Source: JADMIH01 sp035274425
GTDB lineage: Bacteria > Chloroflexota > Chloroflexia > QHBQ01 > JADMIH01
Direction of reading: 5' to 3'
Assembly: GCA_035274425.1 (NCBI GenBank)
Contig: DATEOC010000046.1
Span: forward strand, 1 to 64,000
DNA length: 64,000 nucleotides
A program made the translations under genes and the position numbers. Shown here piece after piece: positions 51,441 to 59,854 of the stretch. Below the pieces are notes generated by a model. The model was not told the DNA's origin. It saw nothing but the letters and a program-made list of their open reading frames with translations, and made no database searches. Within the stretch, counting starts at the first letter, position 1. Each line of letters opens with the position of its first letter.

Positions 51441-52509
51441 TGCGTCTCAGCTTTGGATTGTTTCGAAGCAGTTCAAGATTGCGCTCCAAAGCGCGGCTCA
51501 CTTGCGTGGCGGCCATGGGGAGTGCCGTGTAAAGCCAACGCTTAACAGGTAGCAAATCACCAGGGCCAAACTCGCAAAGGTGGTCCAGTGATTGGAAACG
51601 CCTGTAAGCCGGCCACAAAAGCTGCTTGCTTAGCTCAGTTTCGATCAACTGATTGGCTGATAGCGTGTTTGGGCTATATGGGGAGATAACCAGGGTAGCT
51701 ACGTTCTCTTTAGCAGCTAGCCCTTCCTTTTTTATCTTCTCACCGATGTCCTCGTGCAATAGAGATAGAGAATCTACGATTAGGGTACCCCCTAATTCTG
51801 CCATTTCGCGAACGGCTTCGCCCACAACATCTTCATCACTGCTGAAAAACCTCTCGGAGAGAAATACAGCCTCGAATGGCACTGAATCGTGACTTTGTTT
51901 CGCATTGACGCTATTGATTTGTTTGACTACACTCTCAATAAGAGCGCCGATACCTTGAGTGGTCACCTCGGCCTGGCGAGTTAACCACTGTGGGTGCCAT
52001 GCCTCCGGGGTTGGACCGTACGATTGAAATAAGGTACTCAGGGTATAGCCACACTCCATTAAGGCTTTACCCAGCTTGAGTTCTGCGTCTGCAGGTTCCG
52101 GACCGCTGCCTGCTGTATGCGCGTCAAGCTTCGCCTCCAACCGCTGCCGTAGCGTTCCAGCTTGCGTGGCTGTCATTGCGGCTATGACAAATCGGACCTT
52201 GGTGGGGGTATTATCAACGTCCTGGACCAGTTCATGCTGAGAAGCGAATTTCGCCAGTAACGGGTTACCCCGTCGAAAGTTGTGAGCTTCGGTGATGAGG
52301 TCCTTCAGGCGGCCCTCTGTTTCAGCCCAGGAAACTAATTGGTCGACCGCCTCCCTTATGTTATCGCTTGATACAACTCTACTTGGAGGTTTCACGTTGA
52401 GACGCCACCGCACCATCTGGCGAAGCGTTGCTACTTCAGGGTAGGCATCAACAAGAGCCTTGTTTAGTTGCTCAATATCCTCACCATCTAGACTTATATC
52501 GTCGTTCAC
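51409..52509 (-). CDS. EAD1 protein with an unrecognised carboxyl domain
   Basis: About 366 residues. I chose the GTG at 52509 because AGGAG lies 6 bases upstream. The ATG at 52515 directly abuts that ribosome site and is too close. Residues about 8-95 are an EAD1 module (QLNKALVDAYPEVATL, DQLVSWAETEGRLKDL, RRGNPLLAKFA). It is closely similar in layout to the modules in the EAD-trypsin and EAD-STAND-WD40 proteins. The remaining 270 residues form an alpha/beta region (KVRFVIAAMTATQAGTL, GGTLIVDSLSLLHEDIGEKI) that I cannot assign to a family. It has no obvious membrane segment. It lies between the EAD-STAND gene and the ParA-STAND gene and overlaps the latter, so it could bridge the two NTPases or carry an uncharacterised effector activity. 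Confidence 0.8.
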   Translation of the reverse strand: MNDDISLDGEDIEQLNKALVDAYPEVATLRQMVRWRLNVKPPSRVVSSDNIREAVDQLVSWAETEGRLKDLITEAHNFRRGNPLLAKFASQHELVQDVDNTPTKVRFVIAAMTATQAGTLRQRLEAKLDAHTAGSGPEPADAELKLGKALMECGYTLSTLFQSYGPTPEAWHPQWLTRQAEVTTQGIGALIESVVKQINSVNAKQSHDSVPFEAVFLSERFFSSDEDVVGEAVREMAELGGTLIVDSLSLLHEDIGEKIKKEGLAAKENVATLVISPYSPNTLSANQLIETELSKQLLWPAYRRFQSLDHLCEFGPGDLLPVKRWLYTALPMAATQVSRALERNLELLRNNPKLRRNGIQNAFYQR

Positions 52510-52575
52510 TGGCATCTCCTGACGGTGCTGTCGAGTCGAACAAGTATAACACCTTGAGCAGAATTGTTGAGGCGG

Positions 52576-55500
52576 CTACAAGTTGCTCCCCTCTACTGTT
52601 ACAGCATGATTCTGCTCACGGGCCGTGAGGGGTAGAGCAGCCCCATACACAAGTTTGGGGTAGGGACCGCCGACCCCTGATGTGAAGAGCCAGCGTTGAT
52701 CACAACTGATTGCAAGCATATAGCCCGTATCTTGCAGAGCCACCCCTCGCCGCGAAGCTGCAACGTCAGGGGCTGTCAGATCCCAAATGCTAACCTGGCC
52801 AGCATAATCGCCGGCCGCTAACCATCGCCCATCTGAGCTTGTGGCGGCAATACTGATCGGGTAATCACCAGTTGCCGGTAACACACGTGGCTGAGCCGCG
52901 GTATTAAGGAGAGTGGTATCCAGTCTGTTGGGTGGCTGGGGATCCTCCCCGGGGATTAGCAGCGACTGATCTTTATCTAGCTCCCACAGTCGAACGGAAC
53001 CATCGATACCTGTAGTAACTAACCAGCGGCCATTCTGGCTAAAAGCCGCGCTTGTCACCAACGCATCGTGCCCGCGCAGCACGACCGGCAGGTTAGCTTG
53101 TAGCTGCTCGACCCCATTCAGTTCCGAAAGATCCCACAGTTTCGCGACGTTGCCGGTAAGACAGGCGAGCCAGCGGCTGTCTGAGCTAACGACCGGTGGC
53201 GATACATTGTTCAGATCGTAGCTATAAGTTTTCCCATAGAGGGTAGTCAGGTTGAGTACGCTCCGAGAGCCAATATTGGCTGTGGTGATCAACCAACGGC
53301 TGTCTAAGCTCATGGTCGCCTCATGAATCCTGCCGACCTGCGGGCTCCACTGTAGTAAGGATCGCACGCTGGACTGTGGGTCGGAGCTGCTGAGATCAAC
53401 GACTGTAGCCGCACCCTCCCCTATATTGACCAGCCACTGACCATTGGAGCTGATAGTCAACAATAGAGTAGTATTATCTGGGCGTGCAACGCTACGGGGC
53501 TTGTATGCGCTGTTGAGCTGTGCTAGATCCCAGACCAGTATGTTGTTATCGTTGGCAGAGGTAGCCAGCCAGCGGCGATCCTCACTTAAACCCAGAACGT
53601 CAAAGGGGCCATTTTCCTCTTCGAATTCCGGGACCGGTGACGAGTCCAAGTTATCCAGGTTCCACAACGTAGTCGTGTTCTCATAAACGAGTAGCCAATG
53701 GCTGTCGGTACTAAACGTCGCGGGGTACTTGTTAGGGAAGTAATCCCACTTGCGGTGTGTGAGTACCTTGCGCTGCGGGGCGTTGCGCTTAGCCAGGTCC
53801 CACAGGAAAAGTGCTTGACTGTTGGTTGTCCCTAGGGCCAGCCAGCGGCTATCAGGGCTGAACACCATATCATCACGTCCGTACGCTAGGCTCACTTGTA
53901 GATTGCTGTCTAAGGGATCCAATTCGAAAGAAGGCCTGGAAGGGATCGTCAGATCCCACAACTTGGCTGAGCCGGTTCCGCTAGCCAGTAGCCAGCCTCC
54001 ATCCGGGCTGAAAGTCAAATTCCCGACGTATCTTTGCAAGCTCGTCAAATTGATTGGTGGCGCCGCAAGATTGGCCAAGTCTCGTAGATGGACCTCGTGG
54101 TCAGTTCCGGCGATAGCTAGCCAGCGGCTATCGGGGCTGATTGCGATAGCTCTGACGCTTCCTTCATATTGGGCTATGCCAAGACCCCCTACCTGTGTCA
54201 GGGCAAGCCGCAGTGTTTCTTCAGCTCTTGGCTCTGCCGGCTTACCGGCTCGCATGGTAGTGGTTAGCGCCTCGATAGCAAGGAGTAGGGACTGCTGTGG
54301 GAGATGATCAAGGACCGCCCGCGACTGCGTGTTCAACTGACCGACGTGGGCGAGGCGAGCCAGGCGCTCAGCTTCGTCCCGCTCCGCTACGGCTGTCGAC
54401 TTCGCGTCGAGGGTCTCCCCTAACCGGACGGTGGAAGTAGCTTGAGCGTTAAGAGTATCGCCTAGCCGACTTGTTGCAATGGCGTTCAGGTTGAAAGCGA
54501 AACTGGCGGCAATGGACGTGCTCAGAGCGAGCAATGTCAATCCTACTATAATGGCTATCCTACGTTTGGCGTTTAGCCTCTCCTGGCGCCGGCTCTCGGA
54601 GACCAGGCCGCTCAGCAATTTGCTATAACCCACAGTCTTAGAGGCGGGGCTTGCCAACCATCGCTCCGCTTCGACCAGTTCGCCTGGATCAAGAAGCCCG
54701 CTCTTATAATCGAACTTCTTCCACTCGGCAGCCTTTTCTTCCAGCCAGTCTCGCGTCTGCACAGCTACCTTAGATTGGGCGATCCAGTCTTGCAAGGTCG
54801 GCCAGTTGCGGATAAGGGTATCGTGCGCGATGTCCACAGTGCCTTCCGTTCCTTGCTCCTTTGCGCCGCCGACAACAATCAACCGGCTGTTGACAAGGGC
54901 AGTGAGGGTGCCATCGAACAGCACCGGATCGTCCTCCTGTGAACGCAGTTCAGCCTTTGACCGCTGGCGGCGGGTGTCGGGGCGGCCCTCTCCGAATTGG
55001 ACTAAGTGCAAGAAGACGCGCCGGGCTATGACTTGTTGCTCTTTCTCCAGAGCCGCGAACGTAGCGTCAGCTATGCGGGCAATAGCAACAGATAGTCCAC
55101 TGCGGCCGCCTTGGCCCATTGCGTCGTACGCTGCTAATGTCAACTTGCGCCGCTCCATCTTAGGCCATAGCCATCTGAGGGTTTGCTGCAACATCGGGAG
55201 GCTACCTGGCTCGTCAGCTGCATCATTCAGCAGCCTCTCAACCAATGCAGGCTCTAACTCCACAGCTACGCCCTCAGACGCAGCTGGCTCGACGATGGCA
55301 GAACGTAATTTATCCCGAGGTAGCAACACTACCTCCAATCGTCTCTTTTTGGCTAAATCCCACAAACCTGAGACCATTAGATCGGGGTAGAAATCTGCCC
55401 GCATCACTGCCACGACAAAGACTCGTTCGAGTGAGCACAAGTTCTTGATAGAGGCAATGAATGCATTCTGGTCTAGTTGATTGGCTTGCGCGAAAAGCTC

Positions 55501-56196
55501 TTCGAGTTGATCCACTACCAGCAGCAGCCGTTGTGCTCCACTTACGTTCAGGCGCGCCTCTACCGTCGCTGCCGTTGGCGCGCCGCTGAGTTGCTTTTCA
55601 AGCTCCTCATTCGGATGTTCGCCAGGGCGCATTGATATTACATGCCAGTAGTTGGGTGACCAGTAGCTGGAGGTACTCAGTTTGGGCAGAACACCCGACG
55701 CGAGCAGCGACGACTTGCCGGATCCAGATGGCCCGACAACCAGTTGGAAGTGCTCATTGCGTTCATTTTGCAGCCGGGCCAGCAGTTCGCCTATCTCCTT
55801 CTCGCGGCCATAGAAGAATGGAGCGTCCTTCTCCTCAAAGGGTACCATACCTGGGTAGGGGCAGGGCGGCGTCGTCGTATAGAGAGTGTCCAGGGCATCC
55901 CACTCTTCCAGGCTCGACCCGTTTTGGGTCAGCGCCTGCAATTTGGGGTTGCCCGGTTTCTGGGAGAGGGCGGCTGCCACCAGGTCCTTTAGACGGCCCT
56001 GCTTCTCGGCCCATGCTACCAGGCCGTCAATATCTTGGGTGAGGTTGTCGCCGATGACAATTTCTTGCAGGGTCGCTTGCAGCCCGTACAATACCATGCG
56101 GCTCAACGTCTCGCGCGTTGGGAAGGCGTCCAGCAACGCTGCGGCGAGGTTTATTCGCCGTTCAGTGAGCTGTTCGAGATTAGGCAGCGTCGCTAT
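52576..56196 (-). CDS. EAD1-STAND NTPase-TM-WD40 protein
   Basis: About 1206 residues from a proposed ATA start at 56196; the first TTG in frame is at 56136. Order: an EAD1 module (about 1-90: LLDAFPTRETLSRMV, LVAWAEKQGRLKDL, QKPGNPKL); CPYPGMVPF; a novel-STAND ATPase with Walker A GPSGSGKSS near 155 and Walker B LLLVVDQLEELF near 225; a helical arm; one membrane helix near 545-568 (IIVGLTLLALSTSIAASFAF); a short coiled coil; and 10-11 WD40 repeats to the end, most with the signature SRWLA...LWDL. In this family the propeller senses a ligand, the ATPase oligomerises and the EAD recruits an effector. The conserved EAD start extends 20 residues 5' of the TTG, which has no ribosome site, while GGAGGGG sits just before an ATT-ATA pair. 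It is 72 bases after the trypsin-lipase gene. Confidence 0.88.
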   Translation of the reverse strand: MATLPNLEQLTERRINLAAALLDAFPTRETLSRMVLYGLQATLQEIVIGDNLTQDIDGLVAWAEKQGRLKDLVAAALSQKPGNPKLQALTQNGSSLEEWDALDTLYTTTPPCPYPGMVPFEEKDAPFFYGREKEIGELLARLQNERNEHFQLVVGPSGSGKSSLLASGVLPKLSTSSYWSPNYWHVISMRPGEHPNEELEKQLSGAPTAATVEARLNVSGAQRLLLVVDQLEELFAQANQLDQNAFIASIKNLCSLERVFVVAVMRADFYPDLMVSGLWDLAKKRRLEVVLLPRDKLRSAIVEPAASEGVAVELEPALVERLLNDAADEPGSLPMLQQTLRWLWPKMERRKLTLAAYDAMGQGGRSGLSVAIARIADATFAALEKEQQVIARRVFLHLVQFGEGRPDTRRQRSKAELRSQEDDPVLFDGTLTALVNSRLIVVGGAKEQGTEGTVDIAHDTLIRNWPTLQDWIAQSKVAVQTRDWLEEKAAEWKKFDYKSGLLDPGELVEAERWLASPASKTVGYSKLLSGLVSESRRQERLNAKRRIAIIVGLTLLALSTSIAASFAFNLNAIATSRLGDTLNAQATSTVRLGETLDAKSTAVAERDEAERLARLAHVGQLNTQSRAVLDHLPQQSLLLAIEALTTTMRAGKPAEPRAEETLRLALTQVGGLGIAQYEGSVRAIAISPDSRWLAIAGTDHEVHLRDLANLAAPPINLTSLQRYVGNLTFSPDGGWLLASGTGSAKLWDLTIPSRPSFELDPLDSNLQVSLAYGRDDMVFSPDSRWLALGTTNSQALFLWDLAKRNAPQRKVLTHRKWDYFPNKYPATFSTDSHWLLVYENTTTLWNLDNLDSSPVPEFEEENGPFDVLGLSEDRRWLATSANDNNILVWDLAQLNSAYKPRSVARPDNTTLLLTISSNGQWLVNIGEGAATVVDLSSSDPQSSVRSLLQWSPQVGRIHEATMSLDSRWLITTANIGSRSVLNLTTLYGKTYSYDLNNVSPPVVSSDSRWLACLTGNVAKLWDLSELNGVEQLQANLPVVLRGHDALVTSAAFSQNGRWLVTTGIDGSVRLWELDKDQSLLIPGEDPQPPNRLDTTLLNTAAQPRVLPATGDYPISIAATSSDGRWLAAGDYAGQVSIWDLTAPDVAASRRGVALQDTGYMLAISCDQRWLFTSGVGGPYPKLVYGAALPLTAREQNHAVTVEGSNL

Positions 56197-56200
56197 AATA

Positions 56201-56207
56201 CCCCTCC
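56201..56207 (-). promoter_or_regulatory. strong ribosome-binding site before a non-standard start
   Basis: On the minus strand the bases read GGAGGGG. They are followed within 1-10 bases by ATT and ATA but by no ATG, GTG or TTG in the EAD-STAND frame. This supports a rare start codon (ATA spaced 6 bases from GGAGG) for the gene ending at 52576. Confidence 0.55.
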
Positions 56208-56268
56208 AGATGTTAGGCCTCAGGCATAATCAGTGGTTTTGACGCCCTTGCCTATGATATTTGATGCG

Positions 56269-59070
56269 TCAGTTTCTTAGTGTGGAACGATCAGAACGTG
56301 TCAAGAAGTCGGCGTCATTTTGCGTCAAGAGACCTGCTCGTAGCCGGATAGGCAGTTCAACAGCCGTTGCCTCCTCAACAGTTTCTGTAACAGCCTCTTC
56401 GATTGGAGTAGTATCGTTGATGACTGCTTGAGAAAGCGTTGGTAACTCGCACGTTCCATTCTTGAGTAGACCATCAATAGCCTTGATCACTGCATCATCT
56501 CGTGGTAAATCTCCGTGCAAAGACGAAGCGCGATACACCACGGCACCCGACCCTCCAGCCGCCGCGGACCTCGTTGGCACCGTGCCATCGCCTGCTCGAA
56601 TCCGCCGTCCAAGCTGAATCTGCCCGCCAATCATGCCGACGTCACCTATCGTGGGATGGTTAGGGGAAACGATGAGGCTTGCTGTTTCGAGAAGAGGACT
56701 AGCCGCTATGAGCCTTTTTAGCTGGCGAGATTGGTCAAGCCAAACCTGAGCTGGCGCTCTCTTTTGCAGCCAGTTTGCTCGTTGGTACAGAAGCGCAGCA
56801 TCTGAGAAGAGATCGGGGTCTGGCAACATATCAATCAACCCCGGTAACGTCCGCGCCATTGCGACATAATCGCTAATCTCATCTCGCGTATCTACGAGAG
56901 CAACTTTGGGAAAGAGCGAATAGCTACCTAGCAAGGCCTCAATAGGGGCAAAACTGCCTCGCAACGGGGTACCCATGAGGATTGTCTGGCTGATACGAGA
57001 GGACCACTCTGGGTGGCGTACCGCGTACAGTGCCGCTACCAAACCCCCCATAGAGTGGGCCACAAGAGCAAACCTGTTCCCAGGTCGGTCCAATCTCAAA
57101 GACTCTATGAAAAAGTGGAGCCGGTCCGCAGAGTTACTGATGGGCTTACGCCAATCATAAGAGAACTCATGTACCACGAATCCGCGCATCCTCCACTTGC
57201 GGGCAGCCTTCTCGTATACAAGCCGTATATGCCCATCGGCGTAGAGTACCTGATTTTGGGTTCGATCCCGCTCTCCATCTTCAGCAAGCATTAAACGGTC
57301 AGCAACACCACCTGCGACAAAAGCCAGCGGAGACAGCCATACACGTCCACCCAGCCCACCATACGCCGCTAAATGACCTCCCATTACCCCGTGAAGAAAG
57401 ATAATCTCAGGAAGAGTCGGATCTACTTTCGGAGCTCCAAACAGAGTATCAAACAAAGCCTCTTCAGTTGCTTCTTCATTGAGTGGAATACCACGCTTGA
57501 GATCTTTGATTAGGTCCTCGGCTTCACTTGCTGTCAGCGTCGCGCGGATGAGACGTTCAGTAGCCTGTGGGTCACGGTGCATAGCTTCGACCAGGTCGTT
57601 ATCCGATACACGTTCAAACCAGTCGGGAGACACAGGCAGCACATGCGTGCTCTCGGTCATCAAAGCCGCGTTTGTCAATGCAACGCCTGATGAGGGACCT
57701 TCTGTTCCTGGAGGCGCGGTTGGGACCCCTCCCACTGGTGCAATGGGCCTTATCGTCTTCCAGGCATCGAGCCATATAGGTTTGTCAGGGCCTTCACCGC
57801 TATCGGGTTTCGCACCTGGATAGTCGGCGAAGTTAACCCCCAAGTCACGGATCCTGCTATCTTGCGCCAGTTCCCAGGTTGGAACACTATAGTTGTTCTT
57901 GAGATACCTGCCCGCGAAATGCAGTGCTACCACAAGGCCGCTATCCCGGTCAATTACCGCTGAACCAGAGTTGCCGCCGAGGGTAGATGCATCATGGGTG
58001 GCTGCGTGCTCTATTGTGCCCCATGTAGAGCTTACATCTTCAAAGCCTTTCAACTGCCCTGGCATCAATCGCTTACGTCCGCTAATACTGCGGAAAATGT
58101 TCACTTGCTGCGCATAATATTCCGGATTCAACTCCCTTTCTCGCTCATCGATCTGTGGGTAGCCAATGGCGAATATATCTGGAGACGTTCCTCCGCTAAA
58201 GTTACGTGGCATTTCTCGAGCCAGCTTCAGCGGTTGCGGCAACTTGGCGTCTCCCACTGGCTCCACCTGAAGTATAGCGGCGTCCCAATGCGGATGTACT
58301 AGAAGAGCATCCACAACTCTAAAACTAACGGATTCAGGGTCAGGATCTGGGTCGCCCACCTCGTACTGCGAATTTATATTCGTTCCGAGGTCATGACGGA
58401 ATACTAGATATTCAGGGCGTGTACCTGCGCCAATGACAAAGAACGAGGCCACATGCCTGTTGGTCAAGATCAGGCCATCGCCGACAAAGAAGCCCGTTCC
58501 TATGTAAGGTAGGGTTTGCAAGCCCGGTGCGTTGATACGTCCTATTGAAGGCAGTATCTGCTGTATATTCTTCCGATAACCGTCCAGCCACTCCCAGCCA
58601 GCAGGTGGTGTAGAGATATTGCCTCGAATGATGTCTAGGACTGGCCTTAGGCCCGGAAGAACTATGGCCTCCAAGAAATCCGTTTCTTGAGGCGTCAGAG
58701 GTTGATCGTTAAGAGCCTTGTCTGCGGCCGACATGGCTATCTCGACATCGCGGTCTGCCAGCGGCATTTCAACCGGCTGTAGGACACGCCCAGGCAGCAA
58801 CGTTGGCGCTACGTTGAGGCCTGGCGGCGATAGCACCTCGAGGCGGACCTCCGGCGATGTGCTCTCCTCCAAAGCAGACGGACCGGATTGTACCCGCTTC
58901 TTGGTGAGCACATCGCGCACGAAATCTGAAGTGGACTTTGGCACGTCCGAGGTGGCCTCCGCGGGCTGAAACGATTCTTCGAGGATTTGTTCGGTGGGGG
59001 CGGCCATTGGGGGCGCAGGGGGAGTAAGCCCCCTGAAATACTCGACTAGACGTTGTTGCCTGTTGTCCAT
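56269..59070 (-). CDS. trypsin-like peptidase fused to an alpha/beta-hydrolase (lipase-like)
   Basis: A 933-residue protein. An unrecognised, Pro-rich amino region of about 160 residues is followed by a trypsin-like peptidase with His in LILTNRHVASF (near 200), Asp in HPHWDAAIL (near 262) and Ser in TLGGNSGSAV (near 362). After a linker comes an LCAT/PGAP-like hydrolase (about 548-870): IIFLHGVMGG, nucleophile elbow VAHSMGGLV (Ser near 668), Asp in GDGTVP (near 832) and His in SSLHGDLP (near 852). Both catalytic triads look complete. There is no signal peptide and no clear EAD. The start has AAGGAGG 9 bases upstream. It is first in an operon with the EAD-STAND, EAD and ParA-STAND genes. The fusion would cleave protein and lipid or ester bonds together, which suits a self-killing effector, but that role is inferred. 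Confidence 0.88.
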   Translation of the reverse strand: MDNRQQRLVEYFRGLTPPAPPMAAPTEQILEESFQPAEATSDVPKSTSDFVRDVLTKKRVQSGPSALEESTSPEVRLEVLSPPGLNVAPTLLPGRVLQPVEMPLADRDVEIAMSAADKALNDQPLTPQETDFLEAIVLPGLRPVLDIIRGNISTPPAGWEWLDGYRKNIQQILPSIGRINAPGLQTLPYIGTGFFVGDGLILTNRHVASFFVIGAGTRPEYLVFRHDLGTNINSQYEVGDPDPDPESVSFRVVDALLVHPHWDAAILQVEPVGDAKLPQPLKLAREMPRNFSGGTSPDIFAIGYPQIDERERELNPEYYAQQVNIFRSISGRKRLMPGQLKGFEDVSSTWGTIEHAATHDASTLGGNSGSAVIDRDSGLVVALHFAGRYLKNNYSVPTWELAQDSRIRDLGVNFADYPGAKPDSGEGPDKPIWLDAWKTIRPIAPVGGVPTAPPGTEGPSSGVALTNAALMTESTHVLPVSPDWFERVSDNDLVEAMHRDPQATERLIRATLTASEAEDLIKDLKRGIPLNEEATEEALFDTLFGAPKVDPTLPEIIFLHGVMGGHLAAYGGLGGRVWLSPLAFVAGGVADRLMLAEDGERDRTQNQVLYADGHIRLVYEKAARKWRMRGFVVHEFSYDWRKPISNSADRLHFFIESLRLDRPGNRFALVAHSMGGLVAALYAVRHPEWSSRISQTILMGTPLRGSFAPIEALLGSYSLFPKVALVDTRDEISDYVAMARTLPGLIDMLPDPDLFSDAALLYQRANWLQKRAPAQVWLDQSRQLKRLIAASPLLETASLIVSPNHPTIGDVGMIGGQIQLGRRIRAGDGTVPTRSAAAGGSGAVVYRASSLHGDLPRDDAVIKAIDGLLKNGTCELPTLSQAVINDTTPIEEAVTETVEEATAVELPIRLRAGLLTQNDADFLTRSDRSTLRN

Positions 59071-59247
59071 CTGCTTTGTCCTCCTTATGTATTGCTAGCT
59101 TCTGGAGAGGGGGTCATTCAGCGTCGCTTTTGAGTGCCGAAGATGGAATGGCGTACACTGTAGCTCTCGTCTGGATAGTAGTTGCCTACAGCACACAAGC
59201 ATCATACCCCAGCTAGGAAACGTATCTATCCACTGGTAGTGCTGAAT

Positions 59248-59275
59248 ATTATACTAGAATATACCGCAAGTGCAA
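59248..59275 (-). promoter_or_regulatory. sigma-70-like promoter of the conflict operon
   Basis: On the minus strand a TTGCAC -35 (59275-59270) and a consensus TATAAT -10 (59253-59248) are spaced by 16 bases. They lie about 178 bases before the trypsin-lipase start, in a visibly AT-rich gap. It probably drives the four-gene minus-strand operon. A long 5' leader of this length could hold further control. Confidence 0.5.
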
Positions 59276-59348
59276 TAGAAGTATTACTCAGTCCAAACGC
59301 ATCTGGATAAGGGATAGTGGCGGCAGCCTTTCCATAAGGACATCTCTT

Positions 59349-59803
59349 ATGTCCGTCGAGTGGTTAGTGATATCTTCGGTGACCGACGGGTCGTGGTGCG
59401 CGACACTATGGCTCTCATGTCCAACGCATGAAGCTCAGCATAACTACCTTCGGCTTGTACGAGCTAATTTATTGCTCCTAATAATTGGTGCCGCCTTATC
59501 TGCTATTGCTTTGTTTAGTTTGCAAGAGAAGCAACTACTAAGCGTCCTGCTTACCGTAACGTTCAGTTTCAGTGTAACAGTGTCCATTTTGATCTATATA
59601 CTGAAGCTTGAGCGCATCGCATATGGTATAGGGGTCGGGCAGTTACTGAGTCTATAAAGACGCTTGCTTGGAGATATATGATGAGGGCTGAGCCTTTCCT
59701 GACTACACTGCAACACAACCAACAAAAGGACTTCCGTTGGTACGGTGTATGCTCAAGTCATTATGCGTTGCGTGAAACGCGAAACGTGAGTTGTGAGACG
59801 TGA
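59349..59803 (+). pseudogene. frameshifted SLATT-type (DUF4231-like) two-helix membrane gene
   Basis: The first frame (59349-59657) encodes a short amino part and two membrane helices (NYLRLVRANLLLLIIGAALS and SVLLTVTFSFSVTVSILIYI), then loses the family pattern. In the next frame, from 59624, the sequence reads WYRGRAVTESIKTLAWRYMM followed by RAEPF. That is the conserved block that follows the second helix in SLATT/DUF4231 proteins. The second frame ends at 59803 inside an iterative intergenic repeat, well short of a full carboxyl part. So the gene is broken by a frameshift near 59610-59624 and is probably truncated as well. SLATT proteins are membrane effectors found with nucleotide-signal and other conflict systems, which fits the adjoining locus. 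AAGGA lies 8 bases before the ATG. Confidence 0.72.
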
Positions 59804-59811
59804 TGCGTGAT
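59771..59811. repeat. iterative CGTGAAACG/CGTGATG word repeat
   Basis: A run of overlapping words CGTGAAACG, GAAACGTGAG, GAGACGTGATG and CGTGATAA. The same vocabulary recurs at 62922-62940. It ends the SLATT remnant and precedes the ThDP-enzyme gene. Confidence 0.6.
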
Positions 59812-59854
59812 AATTGGCCTCTGAAAGCTAAATGCTGCACTGGAGGATAGCATA

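Noticed and set aside
59349..59657. 102-residue intact membrane protein gene
   Set aside because: The frame ends in unrelated residues exactly where the conserved SLATT block continues in another frame, so it is better described as a broken gene.
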